Shown: positions 1 to 10,519 of the stretch, one piece after another
How positions within the stretch are numbered: the first letter of the stretch is position 1
Layout of the letters: every line of letters begins with the position of its first letter
Assembly: GCA_020746835.1 (NCBI GenBank)
Contig: JAGPNK010000014.1
Location: 372,001 to 436,000, forward strand
From: Stachybotrys elegans
Taxonomy: Eukaryota; Ascomycota; Sordariomycetes; Hypocreales; Stachybotryaceae
Direction of reading: 5' to 3'
Length of the DNA stretch: 64,000 nucleotides
Made by a program: the position numbers and the translations under genes
Notes under the pieces: model-generated
The model's database searches: none
Seen by the model: only the letters and a program-made list of their open reading frames with translations
Told to the model about the DNA's origin: nothing

Positions 1-120
1 GAGCCATTCGAACGCCTGTCGGATCACCCTGATCCAGATCATCGGAAAACAAGGGCGGGAAGAGGGAATCCTCTTCTAAGGAGACAAGATGCCAACGATG
101 CATTACATACCAGCAACTCA
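1..120 (+). repeat. Partial third copy of a small repeated gene family (exon-2-like part)
   Basis: This stretch resembles 923-1020 at roughly three bases in four. Both contain a GCCATTCGA start, a CGGAAAACAA block and a GGAAGAGGGAAT block in the same order. It matches the second exon of the copies at 121-401 and 774-1070. The rest of the copy lies outside the window on the left. Frame 1 is open from base 1 through the ATG at 121, so a read-through into the next copy cannot be excluded. Function is unknown. Confidence 0.45.
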
Positions 121-401
121 ATGAACAATACCAACGAAGACGCCGGGGCGGTACGACCCCCCAAGAACAGCCTGCCGAGGCCGCACACGGCCAGGCTGCA
201 CAAGTGAGTCCACCTGTCCCGAGAGGCCTCGACCCATCGAGGAACAGTGTTGCTGACGGTGATAGACCGGGGCTTTCGAGCCCTTCGAGAGACGGCCGGA
301 CAGTCCGGACCCCGAGCCCCCCCGGAACCAGAGGGGCAAAAAGGTCAACAGGACCCAAGCTTTATGAGAAGCGGAGTAGCAGAAGGGGGAGGAACGCCTA
401 G
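121..401 (+). pseudogene. Repeat-family copy 1: small two-exon gene with a frameshift
   Basis: An ATG at 121 begins a reading frame close to the copy at 774 (MNN-NEDAG start). Exon 1 would be 121-203. The intron 204-265 is 62 nt, starts GTGAGT, has a TGCTGAC branch site and ends GATAG. Exon 2 starts at 266. A G run of four (145-148) replaces the run of five in the other copy, so the frame shifts after about nine codons. In the shifted frame the spliced product stops at the TAG at 399-401. In the ancestral frame exon 2 encodes an acidic, proline-rich stretch (FEPFERRPDSPDPEP) ending at a TGA near 410. I do not recognise the family. It may be a dead gene or a sequencing error in a homopolymer. 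Confidence 0.4.
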
Positions 402-773
402 CTCTCGGAGCTGAAGCCCTTTGGCCAGCAGGTCAAGGGGATCCGCGAGACCAAGCGATGGGACTTGCCGCAGGAGCCTTCGCTTGGTTATTTGTGTCGG
501 GTTTTTTTTCGAATTGATCACTTTTGCTGCCTATCGGAAACACACCCACGAAGGCAAACAATGGCCCGCTCGGCCACAAAGGTACGAAGACCCTCGACCA
601 GACCCTGCAACACGTTGCTGACTCTGTCCACTAGAAGAAGACATCCACTACTAGTGATGGTCTAAAAAAGAAAGAAATCTCACATTTCCATTATATACTA
701 GACAATCTCGCCTCTCTCTTTCTCTTCCTTCCATCCACACACTACGCAATTCGCTCTCCATCGCCGACGTTCA

Positions 774-1070
774 ATGAACAACCCGAACGAAGACGCCGGG
801 GGCGGCACGACCCCCCAAGATCAGCCCGAGGCCGCACAGGCCCAGGCTGCTGACACACAAGTGAGTCCACCCGTCCCGAGAGGCCTTCGAGGAGCAGTGT
901 CGCTGACGGTCTGTATCGATAGACCAAGCCATTCGAGCCTTTTTGAAAGGCTCCCCGACCATCTAGATCCCCCTAACCGGAAAACAAAGGGGAGGAAGAG
1001 GGAATTCTCTTCCAAAGGCGACCAGGTGACTCTGGCGCAAAGCGATAGCTGTGTATTGGAGCCAGGCTGA
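774..1070 (+). pseudogene. Repeat-family copy 2: small two-exon gene with a T-run frameshift
   Basis: This copy has the best gene structure of the family. A CT-rich leader (about 700-770) precedes the ATG at 774. Exon 1 is 774-860 (29 codons, Gln/Ala-rich, MNNPNEDAGGG start). The intron 861-922 is 62 nt with GTGAGT, CGCTGAC and ATAG, the same length as in copy 1. Exon 2 (from 923) opens TKPFEPF and then meets TGA because of a five-T run at 940-944. With four Ts the frame would continue to the TGA at 1068-1070, giving a short basic C-terminus (KTKGRKREFSSK). The unspliced frame from 774 to 1070 also happens to be open. Family and function are unknown. Confidence 0.4.
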
Positions 1071-1393
1071 CAATACCGGCTGGATAAGGGAAAAGAATTA
1101 TTTCTTGACAATAAATAAAGAAAGCTGATAATCGGCTCAAATAAATGAGTTGACTATCGTCATGACTATACAAAGCTTCTATTAATCGGACAGCCAAGTC
1201 GCAGGATGTTGACGGTGGAAAGTCGGTTGTTTTCTATTTTAGCTTGGATTTTGTTCCTACTGCCAGCTCTAGCGGCTACTCTGTATCTTTACTGATAGGC
1301 AGGCGGGCATTCCGGAATACATTCACCAGCTCATCATATGGGTGTAAAATTCGTAAATCGTGGGTATCATATTGGGTATCGATATTTTCGGCC

Positions 1394-2554
1394 TCATCTC
1401 ACCGTAATGCCTTCCTTCGTTTCCAAGCGAGCACTCTTCCTCAGATGCGACTTCTTCAGCCGCACGCGCTGTCGCTTTGAAGCCTGCATTGCCCGCTTCC
1501 CCTGACTTACAGCAGCTCTCCTGTCGCGGCCATATATCCCTGATGTGCGGGCAGCCCGCCCCTCCGTTGTCTCCTCATCAGGAGGCTCGGCCACCGTGAT
1601 GCTATGTACAGATGGCTCGGCCACCGTAATGGTGTGCACAGATGGCTCTGCTGCCGTCATGGGACGTACGGATGGCCCCGCTACCGTGATAGTATCACTG
1701 CAAGGAGTCACTCCTGCTGCTGTGCTGTCTTCGTTCTTGTCAACTGTGCCGGAGCCCCCCATGGGTTGCGACGAGCGGCGTGGCCTGTCACCCCGCTGGC
1801 GTTTGCTGCCCTGAGGTTCCTCGTCTGCGTTCCTCACAGGGCTTCTTCTCTTGGCGCTTCTTGGATGTTGGGGCGAGATTGCAGGAGAAGGCACTCCTGC
1901 CGTCGAGACAAGGTCGTCAGGGATGGAGGAGAGCCTTGTCGTCGGCACTGTGTCGGACCTTGGAGACCCTGTGTTCTCGGTGGTGGGCAGAGGCTGTTCC
2001 CGTTCGACATGCCAGGGCGTCCCAGTCCCGAGTGAAGCAGGCTTCGAGGTCTCACCCTTCGTGGTCTTGTCTGTCATGGTGTCAACGATGTAGTTCTGCC
2101 TGTAGCATTTCACCAAGGGAGTCGCACCTGGGTATGGCGCTTTGCCAGCACGGTTTTGGCCCAAGAAGGACGCCATAAAGTCGAGGAGACTGTCGAAGCT
2201 AGCGTCGCAGCCTAGCCTCAACATGCGAAAGTTTTGCTCCTCTGATAACTGGCCGTAGCCCGTGCCGAGCTTGGCAGTTATGCTGGTGTGAGCCTTTGTC
2301 AGCTGGTCGAGTCTCACCTTCTTCCTCTCCTCCATGAGGCGGTAGAAGTGCTCCTTGTCGTCGGCCTGGCGCACAATCTCGCTGACGTCGCGGTGGAAGG
2401 ACTCTGGGGCCTGTATGAAGATGCGGGTCGTGTTGAAGCGCTCATGCAGGTGGCCGAACAGATCATTTTCCTCGAGGCCGATCGACTCTGCGGGCCAGTG
2501 GTACTGGGGCTCCTCGACGAGGTCGGGAACACGAGGCTCTGTCTGCCACGGCAT
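1394..2554 (-). CDS. Hypothetical basic, low-complexity protein (386 aa)
   Basis: A single uninterrupted frame runs from ATG at 2554 to TGA at 1394. The first 140 residues look globular and mixed-charge (HERFNTTRIFIQAPESFHRD). The rest is disordered, rich in Ser, Pro, Arg and Thr. Around residues 290-320 a short unit of the type PSVHTITVAE is repeated about four times, encoded by a visible 30-nt DNA repeat at 1575-1690. The last 50 residues are strongly basic (KRQRVRLKKSHLRKSARL), as is KRQRGDRPRR in the middle, so a nuclear location is plausible. I recognise no domain. An upstream ATG (about 2620) in the CT-rich leader opens a different frame and is probably untranslated. The 2555-2640 leader is typical of a transcribed fungal gene. 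Confidence 0.6.
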   Translation of the reverse strand: MPWQTEPRVPDLVEEPQYHWPAESIGLEENDLFGHLHERFNTTRIFIQAPESFHRDVSEIVRQADDKEHFYRLMEERKKVRLDQLTKAHTSITAKLGTGYGQLSEEQNFRMLRLGCDASFDSLLDFMASFLGQNRAGKAPYPGATPLVKCYRQNYIVDTMTDKTTKGETSKPASLGTGTPWHVEREQPLPTTENTGSPRSDTVPTTRLSSIPDDLVSTAGVPSPAISPQHPRSAKRRSPVRNADEEPQGSKRQRGDRPRRSSQPMGGSGTVDKNEDSTAAGVTPCSDTITVAGPSVRPMTAAEPSVHTITVAEPSVHSITVAEPPDEETTEGRAARTSGIYGRDRRAAVSQGKRAMQASKRQRVRLKKSHLRKSARLETKEGITVR

Positions 2555-3923
2555 ATTGGTGGTCGGGGTTCGGTTCGTGATGGGTGTTGGTCGGGCGGCG
2601 AAGGAGGCAGATGGAGGTCATGACAATGTGAATTGAAATGGGGATGGACGGTTCACCAGCCTGATGGTTCGAGGAACTGGGGAAGCAGTGGGAGTTGGGG
2701 AGCTACCTAGTCAAGCTAGCGGCAACCTGGCCCCATACGGGTAACACCCCACTTGGGCCGCATAATCGCATTACAGGGGCACAAGCCCACCCTCGCACCA
2801 AATGGCAATTGGCATGACTCTCGGACAGCAGCACAGTTGGCGATGTGGACAACCTTGTGCCCATGCGCACAGAAACTCTACTCCCAAGAGGCATGCGCCA
2901 CGAGAGGTTCAGGGGGACTGCCACTGACTGTCTTCTGTCGCCTGCCGCCTGCCGCCTGCCGCCTGTGCGCGCAGGAGCTGTCCCAGTTGACCCGTTCCAA
3001 AGCCAGGTTGAATCAGCCAATGGCGATAGCGTCGCAATCAGCGGCTGTGCTGCAGCCTCGACGAATCATCCGCTCGAGCGACGGATGGCGGCCTCCTGCA
3101 GCTCGTCAGAACAGGCAGCTCACCTCGCCATTCCGACCCGAAGCAGGCCAGTGGGTCGCTCAGAGATCGAGACGGCAGGATTCTGACAAGAGATATCCCC
3201 AGGCTGCTCAAGTCACATGGACTCGCTGCATCCGCAGTGCTATTTGGACCTGTGCGGGCAGGCCCCCAGAAATAGCGGTGCGCCTTGGAGCGCAGTGTGG
3301 CGGGGAATTTCCATCCGATCGTTCCCGTCATCCAGCCTCACTAGCGCCGATGACTGTCGCTTCCTTGCACGACTCGAGGACTTGTCCAGTTATGGGAGGG
3401 ATCTTGTACCAAAGAAGGTTTGTCGAAGCGCCCACTTGGCCGTCTGATATCTTGATCCACTTTGAGACTACATGCCTCCACGCAACCTACTATCTGAGAA
3501 GATGAAACAAACGCGAACAATCTCGACCTCTTGCTCAGCACATCCGCGGCAGCTCCTCTGACAATATCTGGGCCGTGGTCGGGAGTTGATCCGGCGCACA
3601 GCTCTGCTGTCGGTTCGCCCAGTCTACTATGGCCTGGGGATATTAGGATACAACCCACTTTACGTTTGAGATGCTTGTCACGAATACCGAGTGAATACGG
3701 AGCAATATGTCATAAACATTCTAAATCATAATCGGCGTCTTGCTTCAATTGGGCAGTTGCTTGACCAAGGTCTCGCCGCTACCCAGCTTCACAGGACGTG
3801 CCGCGCATGTAGCCAAGCAGTGCCATCCGTTATGCCGTCTATGAACTCTCGCGTCATGGAAGCAATGCGAGAGTCGGCGTTGCCACGCGCCTGAGGGATG
3901 ACGCCACGGCGACTTGAGCCTTC
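2555..3923. other. Intergenic stretch, no supported gene
   Basis: The longest open frame (2753-3505, plus strand) has no start context, no family resemblance and a Cys/Arg-rich composition typical of chance frames. A short CTGCCGC repeat lies at 2940-2970. Nothing else is visible. Confidence 0.5.
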
Positions 3924-4910
3924 TCAATTGTCCTTGTTTCGATCCTTGGGGGGGTTCTTGAGCATATCGAGCTGCTCCTCTCGCGAGGACGAGCCACCCG
4001 AGCAAAACATCTTTATGTATCCATTGATGCTGTCACCGGGGCGGATACGGAATATAGGTTCCTTGTTTTCGGGGAACGTCCTGTCCCAGAAGGGGGATCT
4101 ATACGGGCCGTTGCTTGGGGGCCAGAGATTGTTGGGGGGTGCGGGCGCGGGTGCGGGTGCTTGGCCGGGTTCCTGGGGGAGAGCGGGACCGGGTGCGTAG
4201 CTAGGTGCGTGACCAGGTGCGTAGCCAGGTGCTTGACTGGGTGCGTAGCTAGATGCGTGACCAGGGGCGTAGCTAGATGCCTGACTATATACGTAGTCAG
4301 GTCCTTGACTGGGTGCATAGACAGGTGCTTGGTCAGGTGCATAGACAGGTGCTTGATCAGGTGCGTAGCAAGATGCTTGACCGGGTACGTAAACAGGTGC
4401 TTGATTGGCTACGTAGCCAGGTATTTGACTGAGTGCGTAGCCAGATGCTTGACCGGGTGCATAGCTAGATGCTTGACTATATATGTAGCCAGGTACTTGA
4501 CTGGGTGTATAGACAGACGCATAGACAGGTGCTTGATCAGGTCCATAGATAGGTGCTCGATCAGGTCCATAGACAGGTGCTCGTTCAGGTCCATAGACAG
4601 GTGCGTGGTCAGGTCCGTAAACAGGTGCTTGGTCAGGTGCATAGCAAGGTGCTTGATCGGGTGCGTAGACAGGTCCTTCATCAGGTACGTAGACAGGTCC
4701 TTCATCAGGTACGTAGATAGGTGCTTGATCAGGTGCTTGAACAGGTGCTTGGCCGAGTGTTTGACCGTGTGCGGGCGCAAGAGGTTGTTGCACAGGTGGA
4801 GCTGGGGCATTGACCTGCTCCTGCTGAGAGGGAACGATATCTAGGTAGAGGTTAGTGTGCATCTATCAACCCGCTTGACTGCATGACTTACTTGATGGAG
4901 TAGTCGCCAT
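3924..4910 (-). CDS. Tandem-repeat protein rich in Tyr-Ala-Pro-Asp-Gln-Ala-Pro units (311 aa)
   Basis: Exon 1 is 4910-4892 (MATTPS). Intron 1 is 4891-4841 (51 nt, GTAAGT, CACTAAC branch, CTACCTAG). Exon 2 runs 4840-3924. The splice restores the frame at an Asn codon and leads into VPSQQEQVNAPAPP. Residues of about 40 to 235 consist of some two dozen 8-residue units of the form Y-A/V-P-x-Q-A-P-x, encoded by degenerate 24-nt DNA repeats at about 4190-4760. The unique C-terminal 70 residues hold the segment FWDRTFPENKEPIFRIRPGD and a Ser/charged tail. No signal peptide is present, so an intracellular or structural protein is likely. The repeat makes the opposite strand open as well (4161-4844), which is a shadow. 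Family unknown. Confidence 0.6.
4190..4770 (-). repeat. 24-nt minisatellite inside a coding exon
   Basis: About 24 head-to-tail copies of a 24-nt unit resembling AGGTGCTTGATCAGGTGCG on the plus strand, diverged at up to a third of positions. Units stay in frame throughout and encode the eight-residue Tyr/Pro/Gln units of the gene at 3924-4910. Confidence 0.85.
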
Positions 4911-6808
4911 GGCCTTGGGTTGCTTGTAAACGAAGGGGCAAGTTGTGAGCAGCGTGGCCGTGGGGTTGTTTGTAGTAGTTGCTCGGAGAGGGAGAGAGAA
5001 GAGTTGGTAGGAGCAAGATTTCCTAGTGGCATCCGGCCGGCCGCGCTGGGGGATACTTAAGTACTTACCCAGGCAGGCCATTGAGGAGCAGAAGGGCAAT
5101 GGACAGAGGATGGACGGCTGGCGGGGTCTGGCTCAGTGCTCTCAATTCATGGCCATAGGCCCAGGCAGGCCGGACGGCAGAAGCTGAGACCTGAGACAAT
5201 GAGGCATTGGCCCTGGAACCCTGCTAGCGTGGCTCCTACAGCCACACGGGATGAGGGCAGGTCTTTGCTAAGCTCGTCCACCTCATAATTATGAGCCAGC
5301 TCATCCATAGCAGTGCGTCCCATTGGTATACCGTGTGGCCGTGGATCGGTCGATTGGGCATAGCGCCCAGCTCTGTCTCATGCACGGTTATCTCTCGGGG
5401 TGAGCAGCGCACGGCACGAGAGACATGGCGGAGGAGAGAGATAACGTGCCGGCCGCGTGATTGCACCCGCTGTTACGTGTCTCACCGCGTCGGCCATATG
5501 GGCATACCGTACGTTACCTCCGTGCCTTGGGGAGAATCAGATACGATACTCCAAGTACCTACCTCCTACCTACCTACATACCTAGGTACTAGGCAGTGAA
5601 TCGGTGGTTCAGGTGGAACTACAGGCGCGGTAGTAGGGGGCGGGCAAGCGGGCAAGCGGGCAGGCGGGCAAGACGGCCCACGGTACGGAGGTATAAAGTT
5701 AGGTCCCGTCACGCACTGTAGCCTCCAGCCCCACAAGCCGACGCGATCAAGCAAGCCCATCTGCTGGCCGCTCAATCCGGTGCCACACCCTCATCGCGAT
5801 ACCCCTCCTGCATGCATAACAGCCTGAACTGAAGTCAAGCATTGCTCTCTTGGCTCAACTGCCAGCATCACCGCCGTTCGTTCCCAAGGTGTGCCGGCTT
5901 CCCGTGAAACCAGAATCAAGCCAGGCGAGCGTCATGAAAGCCGTGGGCCTGAAGTTGGACAAGCTGTTGCGTCTGCCGTCTGGCCACCCGGGCAACTCCT
6001 CCTCTCCAAACCCCCACGATTCCCCTGCACTCCTCCTCACCGCAACTATTCATTGGGATTCCGTACATTAGTATCGAATCTGCTGACTCGGGGAATCTGG
6101 CTTTGCCGCCTCTCCGGGTCCAGATCCCGCAAGACACGAGTCAGCCTGGCAACACTCTGAGTTCTGCCAACTGGCATACAATCACGCCACATGGGATACC
6201 CAATGGCCCGCCTTGCACTTCCAATGTATTGATGTGCCTATGACGCCTGGTGACGAGCAATATAAGATGAGGAACAAGAAGCGGCAAGGGTAGTGCGGCA
6301 CTGAAATCATTGGACGAGGAGGGCACCGCCAAGCGTAAAGGGTATAGTAATAGCCGACTTAAGCCGCAAGGAGCAAAACCCACGGCCCTGCTTGCCAGCA
6401 GCACAAAAGAAATAGAGAAAAAATGCGTTACGACAGGGGACGTGTTGATGAAAATAGCTGATCGGCATTTGTAAAGTAAGAAGTGCTTACTCCGTACTCG
6501 GAACAAACTGGATCAGCTGAAGGTCAGACTTTGCCTGCCGTGGTTCGGCTCAGCAGCCACTAAGATAAGCCCTCCAGATAAGCCTCCAGCTTGGCTCGGT
6601 CAGTTGACGTGTGGGTCACAAAGAGATCCAGATCCTAGCATCAACGCCGTCTAGGTTAGCTTCGCCGAGCAAGAGCTTTGCTGGGTTCCTTCCCGCGGTT
6701 CTGTGAAGGGGAAAAAAAAAAAATCCCCTCAGTGGAAATTTTCACATCGCCAACCAGCTCGTCACTCGTCATTTCCACAACCGTCATTCGGCATCATTAT
6801 CTGCAGCC
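4911..6808. other. Intergenic stretch with microsatellites, no supported gene
   Basis: This region holds a tract of TACCTACC/CCTAGGTA motifs at about 5558-5592 and a run of GGGCAAGC/GGGCAGGC units at 5640-5672. The leader of the transporter gene, with a poly-A run at 6711-6722, lies at its right end. Short open frames in both strands lack start context or similarity and were not accepted. Confidence 0.5.
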
Positions 6809-9129
6809 ATGGGACAACCGTCGTTTGAGGCGTCCAACGCCATCATCTACCTCACCTATGGCGCCTTTCTGTTAGTACCAGCCGGACAAGGATCGAGGAG
6901 CTGTATCTGACTTTGCGCCACCAGACTCATTGGAACCGGCGTCGCATGGACAATGAGGAACCAGACCAAGACGGATTTCCTCTCCAGCAACGGCACGCAG
7001 ACTGGTCAGACTCATCTCCACCTCCCAAGCCTGTCGCGATATGTCACAGACCACCACGACATGGGCAATCTCGCTTCAGCCTCATCAAGCCAAGACACAG
7101 CCGCTAATCACCTGCACAGCCTTCCCCCTGGCCTTGAACTTCATCGCCTCCGGTGAGTAAACGGCCAGCCATCAGCAAAGAACAGTCCACCTTGGAGTGG
7201 CAGCGACAAGCATCTTTTTCCCGCGGCAGCATACACCATGTCGCATCAAGCCACCCGGCTGGTCCAGCTACAAGTATTCAACTCGAGATGAATTACCAGG
7301 TTCGTTCGTTACCCTCAAAGATCTCGGTCTTCTCCCCTCTCCCGAACAGCATTCCTCTGCCTCCTTCCATTTGGCTACAGCTGCAAACTTGGATATGCTT
7401 CTGTGAGGCCAGGGACCGAGGCAATGATGGGGGATCCCTCCTGCTTGTCGAGAGAGGGGAGGGGATGCAGCTCACTACGGGCGCCGAGCTGAAAGCAGCG
7501 GTTCAGGACCTTCCAACCTCAGTCCATTACTGTGGAGAGGTGTCCTTGAACCCTGTGGAAGCGAAGCTGAGATTGTACCGTTAATACTCGATCAAGTTAA
7601 TGCTTGCGTGGGAAACGTGCTGCTGCTCCAAACCTACCCCCCTTTGCGCCCCTCCCCCTCCCTCCTCTGAACTCTGCAAACTGACCCATCTAGCCCTCGG
7701 ATCCGGAATCCTCTTCTCCTACCCCGAGCTTGCAACCATTGCCGGCGTGCAGGGCATGTTGGTGTATGCCCTTGCCTCGGCGCTGCCCATGCTCGTCTTT
7801 GGATTCCTTGGACCCATCATTCGTCGCAAGTGCCCTGAGGGCTTTGTCCTGACGGAATGGACGAGACAGCGCTTCGGCACGGCCACCATGCTTTACCTCA
7901 GCTTCATGACCCTCGTCACCTTGTTTCTGTACATGGTTGCCGAATTGTCTGCCGTCGGACAGGTCGTCAATGCCTTGACTGGTCTGGATGGACTCCCTGT
8001 CATCATCGTCCAATGCGTGATTACCACCATCTACACCTGTAAGCCCCTCCAAGCTGTGATGACGGAAACAAACTAACCAGGGGTAGCAATTGGCGGATTC
8101 AAAATCTCCTTCCTTACCGATGTCATTCAGGGCGTCATGGTTATTGGTCTCATCATCATTGCTACCATCACCATCGGTGTCGAGACGGATATCCAGCCTA
8201 GCCTGATCGACTCCTCCGGTCTTACACAGGCCAACCTCCTCGGCTGGCAGGTTGTGTACATTTTGCCCGTCGCCATCTTCACCAACGACTTCTTCCTCTC
8301 CCAATTCTGGCTCCGCACCTTTGCCAGCAAGACAGACAAGGATCTCAAGATTGGCACGTCCATGGCCACCGTTGGTCTCTTGTGCATCCTTACCCTGGTT
8401 GGCAGCACTGGCCTCATTGCCGCCTGGTCTGGAGCATGGCCCGGCGACCCCCCTCAGGCCGGATCCATCGCCTTCTTCCTTCTCCTAGAGCAGCTGCCCA
8501 GCTGGGTTGTCGGCATCGTCCTCGTCATGGTCGTAACTCTCAGCACCGCTGCCTTTGACAGTCTCCAGTCCGCCATGGTGTCGTCTGCTTCCAACGACTT
8601 GTTCCGCAACCGACTCAACATATGGTTCATCCGAGGCATGGTAGTCCTCGTCATCATTCCCATTGTCGTCTTGGCGCTGCGAGCACCTTCAATCCTGCAG
8701 ATCTACCTCATCAGCGATCTGTTGTCCGCTGCCACTGTACCCGTCCTCTGCGTCGGCCTGTCCAACTACTTCTACTTCTGGCGCGGTTTTGAAGTCGTGG
8801 TTGGCGGACTCGGCGGCCTGCTTACCGTCTTCATCTTTGGTACCATCTACTACGGCGACGCGCAGGCTGGTGCCGACTTACTCCTGGTCAGCCAGGGCTT
8901 GTACTCGGGTGACTGGGGCGTCTTTGGTGCCTTTGTCGCTGCGCCGATTGGTGGTTTCCTCTGGGCCTTTGCCGCGCTCGGCGTGCGCTTGAGCATTCAA
9001 TACATTATGGCTAGAGTCAAGGGCCACAGGTTCGATGCCCTAGACCGCCCTGTGGAAGTTGGCCACAGAGAGAATGATGCTACTTACGAGGAGACCTTGA
9101 TCCCTCACAAGTCTGGCAGGTTCTTCTAG
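6809..9129 (+). CDS. Sodium:solute symporter (SSS/SLC5) family transporter, DUR3-like (520 aa)
   Basis: Exons are 6809-6870, 6925-7004, 7120-7152, 7694-8038 and 8087-9129. All introns have GT...AG and keep the frame. The protein is a polytopic plasma-membrane permease with about 13 predicted hydrophobic segments. Family marks include FPLALNFIASALGSGILFSY, assembled across intron 3, the segment SIGGFKISFLTDVIQG, and TLSTAAFDSLQSAM in the TM8-9 region where the sodium site lies in this family. The resemblance is to fungal urea/polyamine permeases of the DUR3 group. The product is shorter than DUR3 proteins (usually 650-700 aa) and lacks their extended C-terminus, so substrate is uncertain. Intron 3 (541 nt) is about ten times the local norm. 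The gene stands alone with a 1.9-kb upstream gap. Confidence 0.85.
7153..7693 (+). other. Unusually long intron (541 nt) of the symporter gene
   Basis: The intron starts GTGAGTAA and ends CTGACCCATCTAG. It joins the codons for ...FIAS and ALGSGI..., which are contiguous in the family, so no internal exon is expected. A 143-codon plus-strand frame (7153-7584) inside it has no recognisable similarity. Confidence 0.7.
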
Positions 9130-9486
9130 TCTTATCTACACCAGGTAAACCCAGGAATTTGCATTTCTTACCATTACTTTGTCGGTTTGAACACCAGTGG
9201 CCAATTACTGGGCATATACTTGTTTCATTACCTGTACCACTGGGTTATAAGGGGGCGGCTATTTACTTCTACGGGGCACTGCTTTGATACACTCTAGTCA
9301 GTTGGTCTGAAGCCAATCATTGTGGATGAATATCTCATCCCGCTTCTCACTTGCATCGATAGCATTTAACTTGAGGATTGTGTCGGGATTCACTATTTCT
9401 ACTATACAACCCGACTTCCAGAACGCTTGAATCCGCCAGTATACGTACAGCCTGCCTATTTTTTACATTTCTAAAGTCCACCGTGA
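9130..9486. other. Convergent 3' spacer
   Basis: This is a tail-to-tail spacer between the symporter (plus) and the mL45-like gene (minus). It holds only AT-rich 3'-untranslated-type sequence. Confidence 0.6.
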
Positions 9487-10519
9487 TCATTTCTTCTTGT
9501 TCCATCCGGCCCGCTCCAGCTGCTCGAGTTCTATCATGGCCAAGTCCTCGAGGTAGCTTTCCATGGTAGTGGGCCCATCAAGGCTTCCCCAGACGTGCCA
9601 GTCTCCCAGCTTGTACGTCTCCGAGTTGGATATCCTGTACAGCACAACGTACTCGACGCGCTCCTGGTCCCTCTCCGACCCGGGGACCACCTTGCCGCCC
9701 TTCTTGAGCGTCTTCCATGCGCGCTGGCGCGTCTTGACGGCCACGACGGCCTGCTCCATGACGGCGGAGAAGCCCACCTCCGGGGGGATCTTGCTGATGC
9801 GGTGCGTCTTGAGCTTGGGGTAGAAGAGGGAGCGGGAGCTGCTCATCTCAAAGTGCATCTGCTCCTGGGGCTTTCGGCGCTCGATGGCGGCGATGAACTT
9901 GGCGGCGTAGCTGCGCGAGCAGCGCTTGCGGATCGTGTCGCCGTCGCCGGCCGCAAAGGCCTCGAGCACCTCGCGGTGCAGGGCGACGGCCGTCGGGGCG
10001 ATCTGGGCGCGCTTGAACTTCCACCGGGGCCGCGACGTCCAGCCGGGGATGGACTGCAGCTTCAGCGACAGGAGGGCCAGGACGTCGGATAGGTACGCCT
10101 TCAGGTGCAGCCAGTTGTAGTTGAGGAAGTGGGAAGGGCTCGTCAACGTCTCTGAAAATGGCATGGCGGTAAAGGTTCCTGCAAAAATTAAAATTAAAAA
10201 AACGATCCCAGCGTCAGTCAATCGCCATCGCAGCAGGACCCAGAGTCCGTCAAAACGTACCAGGGAACAGAGGACCGCCCGACATGTAGAACATGGCGAT
10301 GGACTTGGCCTGGTTCTGCGAAAGCGTCTCCTCGGGCTTCTGCTTGATGCGGTAGACACGGCCGTCCTGCATCATCTCATTCCTCATCTTGGCGGCCGAG
10401 GGCATGCTGCTGTATCGCGCGGCGTGTCCGGCCGCCGGTCGGGTCCATCTCGCGAGGTGCGAGGGCTGCTGCCAGGCGAGCTGCGCCGCCAGGAGGCGCC
10501 TCGTCGCTGCTTGGGACAT
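9487..10519 (-). CDS. Mitochondrial large-subunit ribosomal protein mL45 / MBA1-like (Tim44-like domain), 316 aa
   Basis: Exon 1 is 10519-10261, the intron is 10260-10179 (82 nt, GTACGT...TTTTTGCAG) and exon 2 is 10178-9487. The N-terminus (MSQAATRRLLAAQLAWQQP) is Arg/Ala-rich without acids, a typical mitochondrial presequence. The body carries the Tim44-like/MBA1 fold region. It runs from the LNYNWLHLKAYLSDVLALL helix, through a helix beginning HREVLEAFAAGD, to a C-terminal beta part with EYVVLYRISNSE. In this family the protein sits at the mitoribosome exit and links translation to inner-membrane insertion by OXA1. The start was chosen because it opens the presequence; the longer unspliced frame reads through the intron. 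It diverges from the CIA30 gene and shares 498 bp of promoter. Confidence is high in the family and moderate between the mL45 and MBA1 names. Confidence 0.8.

Noticed and set aside
2753..3505. 250-codon plus-strand open frame
   Set aside because: No start context, chance-like Cys/Arg/Ser composition, overlapping frames on both strands, no domain.
3924..4910. Repeat region considered as a CRISPR array
   Set aside because: Units are contiguous 24-mers without spacers, in frame, in a eukaryotic genome.
7690..8304. 204-codon minus-strand frame
   Set aside because: Antisense shadow of symporter exons 4-5, crossing their intron.
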